NCBI GenBank assembly: GCA_040954595.2 | Contig: CM082578.2 | Span: forward strand, 5,208,001-5,272,000 | Direction of reading: 5' to 3' | Source: Balanoglossus misakiensis | Lineage: Eukaryota > Hemichordata | Length of the DNA stretch: 64,000 bases | In this document: positions 1 through 22,000 of the stretch, one piece after another | Layout of the letters: every line of letters starts with the position of its first letter | Numbering within the stretch: the first letter of the stretch is position 1 | The notes under the pieces: model-generated | The model's database searches: none | Told to the model about the DNA's origin: nothing | What the model saw: only the letters and a program-made list of their open reading frames with translations | Made by a program: the position numbers and the translations under genes

Positions 1-1028
1 AACATTATGTACATGTTCATGTAGTTTATTGTTTGAAAATCGGTGCGAATCATTTTGCTCCGCAACCCAACAGGATTTCCTACGCATGGCTCCATAGCTG
101 TGGGGGACGGAGAGCAGCGTAGACCCAAACAGCGCATAAGTCCAGAGCTAACACTGCAGCATACCGGCCTGTTGTCGGACCCGAGCACGGGTCTAGTCAA
201 AAGCCCCATGCTAAACGGCCAGATATCATTTCGAAGGTATTGCGTCAGCCATGGAAAGCTTGTTTTGATGCCATTATTCAAGATTTTTGACTGGGACAAT
301 TTGATTTTGTTCTCCGTCATGGAGCCCCTCAGTAATATGGTGCCCCTCCCATTGCCTGGAATGACAATCCAGGCCTTGGAAAACAAATCTACCACTGACA
401 CTGCAGCTGTTTGTAGTGAATTGCTAACAAAATAAGTTATAATTGCTTAACAGCAGTTGCAATTTGTTCTTTACATGTGTATAAGTACATACGTGATCTA
501 CTATTGTGCAATCCCCAGATATGTACCATGGTGGAATGCATAATTGTTTTGTTATTGATGATTGTAAACTTGTGAAGTTGTGTAAACTCCTCTAAGTTGT
601 CAATTCAGATTTGTCAATATATTTAGAATAAATTTTTGGCATCATGTATCTAGTAGCATTTCAATACCATGAAATTAACGAATCACAAAAACATCCCATT
701 TTCTAACTTCTAAGTACATGTACGTTATATTGCGATAATTTGTTATTCCGGTTATTTCCCAGTATTGGGCTAATTTACATAACAATAGAAATGTTATGAT
801 AATGACCACAGTTACTATTGTTCAAACACAACTTAGTGGTATCAGCTGATGCTCTGTCATTGATCCCTGGAGAACACAAAGTAATAGGAACTACGATTTT
901 GTAATTTTGGACATCATAATTCATATACAAATGTACTTGTAGTGCAAGGAAGTCAGCAGACAAAGACCACTGATTATTTGGCAGAATGTCCACTATTAAT
1001 ACTTAACATGTCAATCTGTTGTCTTCAG
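1..1028. other. Upstream intron of QARS1 with no recognised exon
   Basis: This stretch precedes the first QARS1 exon in the window. That exon begins in phase 0 at a residue equivalent to about residue 40 of human QARS1, so the first coding exon should lie to the left. I searched here for the expected N-terminal sequence and did not find it. Apart from the open frame at 43-435 the DNA is AT-rich, with an AATAAA near 630. Confidence 0.6.
37..435 (+). other. Unidentified open frame of about 130 codons, possibly a terminal exon or a degenerate element
   Basis: The frame is open from 37 to a TAA at 433-435. It is clearly more GC-rich than the flanking intron DNA and is followed by an AATAAA near 630. 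That is the layout of a last coding exon plus a short 3' UTR on the + strand, but there is no clear splice acceptor before it and I recognise no domain. Another frame across 200-290 also reads in a protein-like way, so a frameshifted relic of a gene or transposon is equally possible. It does not look like any part of glutaminyl-tRNA synthetase. Function is unknown. Confidence 0.25.
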
Positions 1029-11096
<10,068 letters not shown>

Positions 11097-11411
11097 CTCT
11101 GAAAGGGAATCTTGCAACGTATGTCTGTGTACTCGGCCATGATTGACAACAGAATACAACACTATGCAGACACTTTTTTTTTTTTTTTGTAGATCTCACA
11201 ATTTCGACCCGTCTCTCGCCATTCACAAGTGGAATAGGTCAACCCCAGTCAATTCCTTATGTAAGGAATGGCCAAATTTGGGAAACAGGGGTGAAGGGGG
11301 CTGACCAGTCTCACCCCCCCCCCCCCAAATCAGTTACCAGTGGTTGAGTCCTACCTGATCATAAGAAATTGACCAAACCATTGTACTATTGTGTGGTGCA
11401 GCCTCAATTTA

Positions 11412-11634
11412 CTGTGGAATACTTTATTTTCACTGAAAATTTGGAAAATTACTGATATTTTATTTTCACGGTTTCTTGTCAACTTATGTGCAAAGAATAG
11501 CAAATGGAATACTTTATTTTCACTGAAAATTTGGAATATTACTGATATTTTATTTTCACTGTTTCTTGTCAATCTATGTGCAAAGAATAGCAAATGGTTC
11601 CAGTGAAAATAAAATCCAATTGAGAATTCTACAG
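11412..11634. mobile_element. TA-flanked MITE containing a 90-bp tandem repeat
   Basis: The left end reads TA-CTGTGGAATACTTTATTTTCAC. The right end, reversed, is TA-CTGTAGAATTCTC followed by TTTTATTTTCACTGG. These imperfect inverted ends resemble the pair at 44907 and 46498. Two 90-base direct copies (11415-11504 and 11505-11594) fill the centre. Confidence 0.6.
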
Positions 11635-12544
11635 TATGACACTATTGAAGCCATGGGCAGGTGACCTCTGACCTTATGCCCGATGGTAAGGGCTCACCTG
11701 CTGTGGCAAGGACATGACAGTTCCATATTCCACCTGTAATATATTTATTCTTGCATCTTGTCGAACATGTCCATTGTACATTTGTATTTTGCAGGCTACA
11801 ATTTTTGTTTTAGCTGGGAAGAATACAAGTGACATAATGACTTTGTGTCACCATTATTTTTTTCTATTAAATACGCACATTTGTTCTTTTTTCCTGATCC
11901 TCAAATTCTATTGTCATGTTCCTTGCCATTTGGCTGCACGCTCTCTAGAAGAAAAAGTAGTTCCAGAATCTCGGAATTAGTGATGTTAGACACGTCTTGT
12001 CAGGATGTATAACAACCAGTGTATGATGGATCATATTATTTTTCTGTTCAGAAATGACAAACTTGGCTTGTGCATGTAAAAATCAGTTTTGAGTAATGTT
12101 AAATAATGTGGCAGGGTTCTTTTTTTTTCATGTTTATTGTGCAAACCTCTGCTTGAAAAAGATTGAATCATGTGATGGAAAGTATAGTTGCCGGAGAAAT
12201 AAACTAACATTAAGAAAAATCTGCAGTCAGTTAACCCATATGTTATACCAGAGACATCTGCAGTTTTACCTGGAAATACAAAATGACATGCTCTCATGTC
12301 ATTGAGATTAATTTAGAATGATTTTTAAATCTGAATTTAATCAAAATGATGATTAACTTAAATAATGATGCAAACTCAGCAATTTTCTCTATACTGCATA
12401 ATTCTGTTGTGGTATAGTTGCCCACGCTTGACATGACAGAGCTCAGTTTTGATCTATAGATCGAATGATTTCAGTGAAGAAAGGTAATCAGTGTCTGTGC
12501 GGAGAATCTGATAATTCCAGCACATTAGAGTGGTATGACATGAT

Positions 12545-12571
12545 TTAACCCTTTCACCACCATGGTTCAGT
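12545..12571. mobile_element. Partial family D MITE end
   Basis: TTAACCCTTTCACCACCATG and the following bases match the left end of the element at 5211. The right half is missing. Confidence 0.55.
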
Positions 12572-12882
12572 AACTTTTATCACTTGTGAACAAGGGAATT
12601 TATCACAGAGAAGGAAATCAACACTGTGTTCAGAACCGTGTGGGCAAATTGTTTTAGACAGGCCAAAATATTGGCTGTCTGCTGTCAACTTCAGTAGCTA
12701 AGTGTACATGTATTTCTACTTCTGCAGACACTGCTGTAAGAATAAAGCTTTTTTCAGTTTCTGGAGTGTTTCTCTTTGCACTACTACTTTTAAACATGTA
12801 AAATGCGTCATAGAAAAAAATTAAAACTTTCAAACACTGATTTTGGCTGACGAGTTGCATTTTCCACTGTCAATATATGGTT

Positions 12883-12887
<5 letters not shown>

Positions 12888-12935
<48 letters not shown>

Positions 12936-12953
12936 GTATATATATATATATAT
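12888..12953. repeat. (TA)n microsatellite
   Basis: Near-continuous TA dinucleotides interrupted once by CACATG. Confidence 0.95.
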
Positions 12954-14699
12954 ACATTGTATACCATCTTTCCTACCCTTTATAAACAGCGCCCTCTAGA
13001 GTCAAACATAGGCCAGCTTCTTACCATGGTAGTGGGATTGCCTGAATGCCAGTGAAAGTGGTATACTGTCCTCAAGTGAGAATTTAAAATAAACTGCAGT
13101 CCCCATACAGACATTTATAAAAAAAAACTTCAAATGTCAGTTTCATATGAATGCCACAGCAACAATACTAGAGTTGATACTGATGAAAATTTGTTACAAT
13201 AATACCATTGGCTATTTTCCGAAAGTCATTACTATAATCTCCAGTGACTCTGCCACCAAACTCCTTTTGTAATTGTAATTACGATTTCTCTAAGGATTTT
13301 AATGTACCTAATGGCACTCTATGAATAGAATGACACAAATAGCGCATGTTGTGTACATGTACTAAAATAAAGTGAAAACAACAACTTGTAGACATAATAC
13401 AGGATGACAAAGTGTGTTAATGGGTTCCATTCACAGCTATTGAGGAAACAGTTCACACGTTGAGCAGTTTCTATTGACAACCTGGTTGTATCTTTATGCA
13501 CACAGGCATGTGTATGTTAATGATGCAGGTAGGAATCCAAACCTGTATGTATCAAGCATAGGGGCACAATTCTCACCTGATTGTTATACAATGGAAGTTA
13601 CCCACCCCTGACTCCCATGCATGGTAGTTGTGCACCATTTCCTCCACAAGAAAAGCCATGCTCCAGCAAGGCCAATGCCGTGTGACCAAGTTTCAATGCA
13701 AACATGACCGGTTATATTGTAGCGCCACCTAGTGTCCATGACGTGAAATATTTAGGGCACACGTACTCAACACAGATATTGATTTTGGCCCCAGGCAAAT
13801 CTTTGTGTTGTCAGAGTGTGAGACAACATACCAAAATGAGGCAATTACACAGTGCGTGACCATGCAACAAAATTATTGGATTCCCATGATGCTCTTCATG
13901 TGACGAATGAGAGAACTTCATGTCTCTATATGTATAGCTGTACATGTATATGTATGATTGTTATATGCATGGAATACATGTAGTATAAATTGACTTAGTT
14001 CAGAAATAAAAATGTACATGATTTCTTATGCTATTAAGGTTTCTAAATAGTTTCTTACTGAACTTTGTACATAAACAGGAAAAGCAATTTGCATGGTTGT
14101 ATTGTACAGGGATTGCTGAAATACCAAAATACATACCCATTTATCTCAGACATGTCGTTTTGATGTACAGCATATATTTATATAAACTGGAACAGAGTAA
14201 TATGATATCATGGGTATTGTTTTTGTTGTTGAATAATAAAATGGGTATGTTGTTGTTGTTGTTGACATGTTATTAGATGATGAAATTGGTTCCATTACCT
14301 AATAGGCATTGTAAATAACAGTAAAAGAACAATATACTGTAATTACTAGGGCTCTACAACTATAAACACTTTGGGTTAGGGTTTTGATTGGGCGTCAAAG
14401 GCCTCGCTGTTACCCCTGTTAGTAGTAGGGTAAATTTAAACCTATACCCAGCGTTTTCCACCATTAGACACTGACTGCATAATACATTTTGTGAAATTTG
14501 GAGAAGCAATGACAATTACTAGTCACTAAATTATCTTTATTACAATGTATTATACATGTAGTATATGGCAAAATGCATAATAGTGGCATACAGTTACCAG
14601 TACACATGCACAGCTCACTGATAGTTGACGGCATCTTCCAATCATGAATGTTTTTGTTTTACTGTTAGTTGTGACAGTTTACACCGACAGTTGAAATGT

Positions 14700-15171
14700 C
14701 CCGCTGTTCGAGATCACAGATTTTTATAGTTGTGTGACCTTTCTGCGCTCTGCAAAGATAGGTCAGATTTCGATTTCTTATCTATCCGTCTGTCCATTGG
14801 CGCAAATAGGTCACATGTTTAAATTTAACATAACAATTCGCCGGTAAACATTGTAGCTGTGAGACGGTGTGTCCGAACACTCTGATTGGCCAATATGGCT
14901 TGTATGCGGTCACGTGAACTAGTTGCTAGCTGACGTAGACCTATTTATGCAGGGAAGCGATCATGTCGTCATAGCGACAGCCCATGAATCCCACTGCAGT
15001 GTCGTTGGCGAGGAAAAACAGCAACATTTTCAAGGTAGCCATTTTGTTCGTGGTTGGGGACAAGAAACACACCGTCTCAATGGACATATCCAGGTAAAAT
15101 CTACCTTCTTAGTGATACCAGGGGTAGATCATTGAATACAAGCAATATTTTAGCGGAGATCGTCGGCGAGA
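14700..15171 (+). promoter_or_regulatory. Probable DYRK2 promoter and 5' UTR
   Basis: Base composition becomes less AT-rich here. A CACGTG E-box (near 14910) and a TGACGT half-CRE (near 14932) are present, with no clear TATA box. A CAG|GTAAAA sequence near 15092 could be a 5' UTR splice donor. Inferred from position only; the start site is unknown. Confidence 0.35.
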
Positions 15172-16953
15172 ATGGCGGCCACGGGTGCGGATACACTGAC
15201 AACCAGAAAGCCGCCTCAGCAAGTGACACGGACTCGTTCATTGGTAACAACGGGACCGGGCCATACGACCGCCGCCTTTGCCCATTTGTCTGACAACGCG
15301 TCACGGACAGTTGGCGATCCTGCCTCGCACGTTGAACTGCCACCTATAGCACCTTCGAAACACCATCACCACCACCACCATCATATAACGAAACATGAAC
15401 AGCTCGGGAGCGTCCAAGTCCAGCAGTTGTACAACGACGACCACCATCATAAACGCATCCATGGGGGCGACAGCGGCACTGTGCCTAATCATATACAACA
15501 GCCGCAACCTCACCCCCCGCCGACGACACTACCCGACGTCCGTCGACAGGCAAGTGCGGCCAGCCTAGGCTCAAAATCGGGATCGGCCAAGGGGAAGACG
15601 CTACCCATGTCCCCGGAGGATGCCATGAAACAGCACATGCACAAATTGACGGCGTACGAGCACCATGAAATCTTCAACACCCAGAACGTCTACTTCGTCG
15701 GACCGAACGCGAAAAAGCGCCAAGGTGTCATAGGTGGGCCCAACAATTGCGGATACGACGACGACCAAGGATCGTATCTCCACGTCCCGCACGATCACAT
15801 CGGCTACAGGTATGAAGTGCTCAAAGTGATCGGCAAAGGCAGCTTTGGACAAGTAGTTAAAGCTTATGACCACAAAAATAATCAACACATAGCCCTGAAA
15901 ATGGTTCGAAATGAGAAGAGGTTCCACCGGCAAGCCCAGGAAGAAATCCGTATCTTGGATCATCTACGTAAACAGGACAAGGATAATACGATGAACATTA
16001 TACATATGCTAGAAAACTTCAATTTCCGTAATCATATGTGTATTACATTTGAACTACTTAGTATGAACCTTTACGAATTAATCAAGAAGAATAAATTCCA
16101 AGGATTTAGCTTGCAACTTGTCCGCAAGTTTGCCCATTCCTTACTCCAGTGTCTGGACGCCCTCCATCGCAATAGGATTATACACTGCGACCTCAAACCT
16201 GAGAACATTCTCCTGAAGCAGCAAGGCCGAAGTGGCATCAAGGTGATTGACTTTGGCTCCAGTTGCTATGAGCACCAGCGTATATACACATACATACAGA
16301 GTCGGTTCTACCGTGCACCCGAGGTTATACTTGGAGCGCGCTACGGGATGCCAATTGATATGTGGAGTTTTGGATGCATTTTAGCCGAACTGTTAACGGG
16401 TTACCCCTTGCTACCTGGCGAAGACGAGGCCGACCAGCTGGCGTGTACCATAGAGTTATTTGCAATGCCACCTCAAAAGCTTCTCGACCAGTCCAAACGT
16501 GCTAAGAATTTCTTCAGTTCCAAGGGTCACCCAAGGTATTGCACCGTTACAACCTTACCCGACGGATCCACGGTCCTCAACGGTGGCAGATCGCGCCGGG
16601 GGAAGATGCGGGGCCCGCCGGGAAGCAAGGATCTCGTCAAGGCGCTGAAAGGCTGCGACGACCCGCTGTTCCTGGATTTCCTCCGCAAGTGTCTGGAGTG
16701 GGATCCGGCGACCAGGATGACGCCCAACCAGGCCCTGCGCCATCCCTGGCTGCGACGCCGTCTGCCCAAACCACCAATGCAGGAGCAGCCGTCGTCGTCG
16801 GCTCGACACCGCCGCCACAGTTCGGGTACGGTGGCCAAGCTGCCACCAGCCGCAGCAGCGAGCGGGAAAACAAGACAAGTAGCGGCGGCGGGAGCTACAG
16901 ACGGTCCTGGTGGTTACGGACAGAGGACTGTACTGCCCAAAATTGTCAGCTAG
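15172..16953 (+). CDS. DYRK2: Dual-specificity tyrosine-phosphorylation-regulated kinase 2, complete in one exon
   Basis: 593 residues. The family autophosphorylates an activation-loop Tyr and then phosphorylates Ser/Thr substrates; vertebrate DYRK2 acts in p53 signalling, the EDVP ubiquitin ligase, Hedgehog signalling and proteasome regulation. Visible parts: a disordered N-terminus with eight His (64-71); the conserved segment at 145-190; DH box about 194-215; P-loop GKGSFG 221-226; Lys243; HCDLKPEN 338-345 with Asp340; DFG 360-362; activation loop YTY 372-374; kinase domain to about 527; and the terminal [10 protein letters not shown] typical of DYRK2. The start ATG has A at -3 and G at +4, with an in-frame TAG at 15151-15153. 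Human DYRK2 is 601 residues in its long form, with most of the coding sequence in one exon, so the single-exon layout looks ancestral rather than a retrocopy. DYRK3 and DYRK4 fit less well. Confidence 0.97.
   Translation: MAATGADTLTTRKPPQQVTRTRSLVTTGPGHTTAAFAHLSDNASRTVGDPASHVELPPIAPSKHHHHHHHHITKHEQLGSVQVQQLYNDDHHHKRIHGGDSGTVPNHIQQPQPHPPPTTLPDVRRQASAASLGSKSGSAKGKTLPMSPEDAMKQHMHKLTAYEHHEIFNTQNVYFVGPNAKKRQGVIGGPNNCGYDDDQGSYLHVPHDHIGYRYEVLKVIGKGSFGQVVKAYDHKNNQHIALKMVRNEKRFHRQAQEEIRILDHLRKQDKDNTMNIIHMLENFNFRNHMCITFELLSMNLYELIKKNKFQGFSLQLVRKFAHSLLQCLDALHRNRIIHCDLKPENILLKQQGRSGIKVIDFGSSCYEHQRIYTYIQSRFYRAPEVILGARYGMPIDMWSFGCILAELLTGYPLLPGEDEADQLACTIELFAMPPQKLLDQSKRAKNFFSSKGHPRYCTVTTLPDGSTVLNGGRSRRGKMRGPPGSKDLVKALKGCDDPLFLDFLRKCLEWDPATRMTPNQALRHPWLRRRLPKPPMQEQPSSSARHRRHSSGTVAKLPPAAAASGKTRQVAAAGATDGPGGYGQRTVLPKIVS
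15361..15384 (+). repeat. In-frame His-codon repeat in DYRK2
   Basis: Eight consecutive CAC/CAT codons encode His64-His71. A second His-rich patch lies at residues 91-93. The codons are mixed, which suggests selection on the peptide rather than a recent repeat expansion. Confidence 0.9.
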
Positions 16954-19060
16954 AAGATCACCTTGACATTGAAAGCAATTGACGTGTCCCCCGACGTGTG
17001 GAAAAAAAGAGTGTACTTATAAATGTGGACTCAGAATTTTAAAACTGCTGTGTTGTTTGTAAATCAATCAAATTTTATTCTCAATGTCAGGAATTTTAAG
17101 ATTTGAGATTTCTGTGCATATGTTTTATAGAGGATATTTTTCTGTGTTTATAAGCCAATGGAAATACAATGCGAATCGTGAGATGAGTATTTTAAAACGA
17201 TGGAGTGAAATACATGACACATACATCTTTCAGAAAACGCTTGAAACAGCTGCTGTCAATTTTAACTCTATTCTGTCAGCTTTTATCTCTCAATATGTGT
17301 TTTACAAACGTCTCTGAATTCGTTTGATTTCAGTCAGACAGACTGCTTGTATATTTTGTGCATAAATTTTTTTATTGATTTTCCCAGACAGCCAGGGTTG
17401 TGTACATTCCAAACTGATTGATGCCATAGATGAACCACTATTGTAAAAATTGTCTTAACTTTGTCCAGCATTGCTGTTGCAGCACATTTACTGTTTTTAC
17501 TACGAAAGAAAGAACACCTTTCTTAAGACAGACAAAAGATAAAAGAGTCTCAAAAACAAAATATTATTTGACTTGTGATACCGTCCGCCTCTCTTAGGTA
17601 AAGCTTAGATTTTCAATTGGTAAACTCAGGACTCAGGCTTACAGACAGACACGTCTGAGATAGATAACGATGAGATTTGTCACAGAGCACATATCCTTTT
17701 CACAATTGTACTTATCTCTGGGAGATATATAAATGCAACATTACAACAACAAAACGTGACTGAAATTTGCAATGCCAGAAGTTGCTTGTGAAATAGAACA
17801 AATTCAAACGAAAAACCTTGGGTATGTGGGCTTACTTTGTGAAAAAACTTATTTATTTAATACGTGGATGCCATGATGCTGGCTTGGAACAAAAAACAAC
17901 AACGACCAAGCCATGGGGGTATGTTTCTTATCTGTGCAGTGATTGCTAAATTTTGACCGATCACTAAAAAAAATGACCACCTTTGCAGTGATCACTAAAA
18001 AATTGACCAAACTTAAATGTTTTGCTGTGTTGTTACCAGTGGGGGTGATATTTGGTTCATAATCTATTACAGTGCTGTAAAGTGTACATATGTAGTACTT
18101 AGAAAATCAGACTATTTTTCTATTCCATTTCTGACCAAAACACCATAGAAATATGAGATGTTGGTAGATTTACAAGAAATTTGTACATGATACCAGGTGA
18201 TAATTCATATCAGTGAAAGCAAAAAAAAAACTAAACAAAAAATCACAGAGTACACCTTGTTTCTATTCTCTTGTTGAAATTATCCGTTGTTTGTTTCATG
18301 GTGCCAAGTATTACAGATATGCAGTCCATTCTGTTCCCAATCTCTGTCTGATATTTTTTTAATTATATTTTTTATTAAGTATATCATAGATTTTTTTTTT
18401 TACCCCAAAATGTTGTATATATTAAAAGTGTGGAATTGCAATTGTTAATGTGTACTAACTGTGTACTTACATTGGGTTGACATTTGCATGTAAACTGGCA
18501 ATGTATACAATGGTCTGTATACAGCACCAGTGTAAATACCACCCAATGTCAGTTTGTGACCCGTAGGAGATAGCTTGCTTGTTCTGTTCAGATAAAAAAA
18601 AACTTGAGTGATTTTGTAATCTTGGTTATCATGCGAATTGTCCTTTGATCAGGAATGATTAAAGTCGGCTATATTTCAACGGAAATGCATTCGCGATTTT
18701 GTGTTGAGTGATTTGTGTCCATTCTTCTACTGTGTGAAAATCACGGTCTGATTATTTCCCCCATCTCGTCTGTAGAACATGGCCTTTTTTTTCTAATGGG
18801 CAGACTTGAATGGTTAACCTTTGACCTACCTCCCTAAGCCAACAGCAGTCTGACTGTCATAAAATACTGGCAACATTCATTGATGTAGACATGCCTGTGT
18901 CACTAAATAGGGCGGGGCGTCATGCGTATCTAACCTGAACTTAGGCCAAGGTCACCCGGCACATTTTTGTTGCATGTAGATCTCATGTGTAAATAAAAAG
19001 TTAGAAAGTGTTCTGTCTCCTTTCAGCAGAAACACTTTCGCTGCTCTGTGGAATAAAAAA
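16954..19060 (+). other. Probable long DYRK2 3' UTR
   Basis: AT-rich sequence without open frames. AATAAA at 18992-18997 is followed by a GT/T-rich stretch and is a plausible cleavage signal. TGTAAATA motifs (near 18532 and 18988) match the Pumilio consensus. The true 3' end needs transcript data. Confidence 0.3.
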
Positions 19061-22000
19061 AAAGAACAATGTGATGCTGATTAAAACTCGAGCAATGATG
19101 GAGAATGCACATTACATCAGACTTCATTTCTGAGAATTTGCATTATTCAGTCCTGTTAGTATATAAGCAAAGACAGGCTGGTCTACATCATTACTTATGC
19201 CTGGCAAGCTTAGTGGCCTGTCAGACTTGGAGACTGATTGATCAATGCCTGTATGGCTGCCCTGCAACACTTTCATCAGTCTTGTCATGCATTATGATGA
19301 CATGCAGTGGAATTTACATGAAAGTTACCGCACCCTTGCAAATTTTAATTGATATGCCTATCTGAAGTGATTTAGCTGATAAGAAATTTAACAACGATGA
19401 GGACCCAACATTAACAGAATCACACAGGCTGATATCTAATAATGGTCTAAACAACAGATGTCAAAAAAAAATAACATGTACATTTGTGTATGTTCTAGTT
19501 TCGTAACTGTGACCATTTCATAGAATTGTGAACAGTAGAACGTGTAGGAGATGATGATTTTGGCGTAGTGGGTTTTTGTGCAGACTTGCATGTCAATTGG
19601 TGGATAGGTCTGGGTTCAAATGTTGTAAATTTCATAGTGCAGGACAGAGTGTATACATGTTCGCAGAAGTACCACTCTAAAAATTGGACATTTTTGACAC
19701 ACCCCAATGTTATCTTTCATCATTAGGATTTATTCACAAATGGATATTTCAAAATACAGTGATATTTTCATTTCAGTTAGGTTACTATTGAAAAAAAGAT
19801 GAAAGAACAGGCCATCATGATTACCTGCCAGCTGTATTAGCATAGATGATGTCATCATTTCACAACAAAGAAGGCACCTTGACTGACTGGGTGGAGTACC
19901 CTTTCCTTGTCTCCACAGTTTACTTTGCAAATTTCAATTTTGATTTACTTCATCTCCTCTCCATCATCCATCATCACAAGTATTTCTGCCCATACCAGTA
20001 ATTTTGCATGCCTTGATTTTTCCCATCAGCTACATCTAAACTGCACGGGTAATAAGTCGGATCTCCAACGCAAGAGCTATTTTTAGATCCCAGGCAATTG
20101 TCATGGTGATGAAGGTGACTCATGCTGTAAGCTGTTTTCTGTATTCACCGTCTAGCATGACCCTATGGCATTTTGAAGTCCCAGTGTTGAACTGTTCGTG
20201 CTGCAGATGTGAGATTATAGAAAATCAGATGTGTGATTTTGCTTGCTCTAAAGCCTGTGGTTCTTTTGTGAAGGCCTATAATAAACCTGAGCTAATTTAG
20301 ATCTGCACGCAAGTGTCAGAGTATTCGCACTGTGTTCAGAAATTGCTATTCAGGCATTCTTCAACACTAGAACAGGATAAACATATTTCATCTTCACCAG
20401 TTCTGATCAGTGTGGTTGGGGCTATGATTGGAAATCTTTCAGAAACATTTGGTTCCATAAGAGCCCCAGAAACCCAAATTAGAGTTATCTGAGATTGAAT
20501 ACTGACATCTGAAAATTTCAAAGATATAAGCAGATTTGCTCAGCCATCGATACAGCCACTGGTTATATAATATCACATGATACCAGCAAACCTTGGACAA
20601 CTTGTAGTACACATTGTAGACAATTCAACACAATACCATGATAGCTTTGCTGGATGCAGGTTATAGTGTGTGATAGTTAAGTTGTAGTGCAGTTATAATC
20701 GAAATTGTCAAATGGACAGAGTGTGGGATACTGCAGTGCTGTATCAACACTCCATCTATTTGGCCATTTCAATTTTCTTATTCACTCTATTTTACTATAA
20801 TCCTGTCCGAATTCAAGTCCCGTTCTGTGCGCTTGAGCATGCATTTTGATTTCTTTTGGTACATGGTGTTTTGCGCTTTCCACCTCATTGGTCAGCAGAG
20901 TTCAGGCAACCCTGGCCTGCATCTGCCAGTTGGGTTTTCACAGATCTCTTCCACCGTTCAAACATTGCCATTTGGGGATAAAACCTGGCTGGTTATAAAA
21001 ATGATGATATTGCCATTTTTTTTCTTAATATACAACAACCACATCTTGCTAGAGCACACCTTGTTTTTTTACGTGTTTACACAGTTGTTTTACAGGTGTA
21101 CAATATCGTGGGAACAATCTTTGAATTCACAATTCTCATGAGCAGTCACCCAGTTCTATCGAACAACTTCTACCACACTGACAGATTAATAGAATCAGTG
21201 GGGAGCCTGGGATGGGGTCAAAGGTCGCATAGTTAACTTCCACTGGACACGTACTTCATTTCTAAAACATCAACATGTATAACTTATACACCAGACTGAG
21301 TATTTTTTGAAAATGACCACATGGGTGGTATTCCTAATAAATTTTGTTTTGCTTCAGTACGAAAGTGTATCTGATTTTGAAGAATTAATCATATTTTGAA
21401 GAACACAACAAGACTATATTCATCCTCCCAGTTTAGTAATTTTTCCAAATTGCAGGTTTTTATCAATCATACACATATATAATGATTCAGTAAAAAATTC
21501 ACAGGATCAGCCTTGATATAGCAAGTTAAAAGCAAAAAAAAAGGTGGGTTTGGTTATTTAATTCAACTACCAGGGGTATTTCGATTCAGCGCACTACTTG
21601 TAATCATCATGGATTTTGTTTATCTTCTATGGATCCGTGAACTTGTGTTTAGCAGTTGCCAAGCAGAAACAGAGTCCTATTTAAACACCAGTGCCACAGT
21701 TTGGCAGTGGCATGTTTTCAGATGTATGTATGTATACCTGGTGAAATATCTATCCATGGCAAGAATGTAAAAAAAAATTAAAATGACAACAAAACAGAAT
21801 GCTGACAATAAACAAGAATTTATTGTAATCATATGAACGCAGAGAATACAAACACTCACTGTTCATTTGTCACCAAACTTGATGTGACCAATAAAAAACC
21901 TGTTCAGAATAAGGGGCGGGTCAGTGCAGCAGGTTGCTCTGAAATCACCACCAAATGACTGCACTTGGAACTTGTCTGGGGTAATCTGCTGTCTGTCTTC

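Larger units (their letters stand above)
11097..15171. other. QARS1-DYRK2 intergenic region
   Basis: It holds the QARS1 3' UTR (end not fixed; AATAAA-like hexamers occur at several points), a TA-flanked element at 11412-11634, a partial family D end at 12545, a TA microsatellite and, from about 14700, the likely DYRK2 promoter and 5' UTR. No other gene is evident. Confidence 0.7.

Noticed and set aside
16527-16982. Overlapping open frames in other frames of the DYRK2 3' half
   Set aside because: They are shadows of the GC-rich kinase coding sequence.
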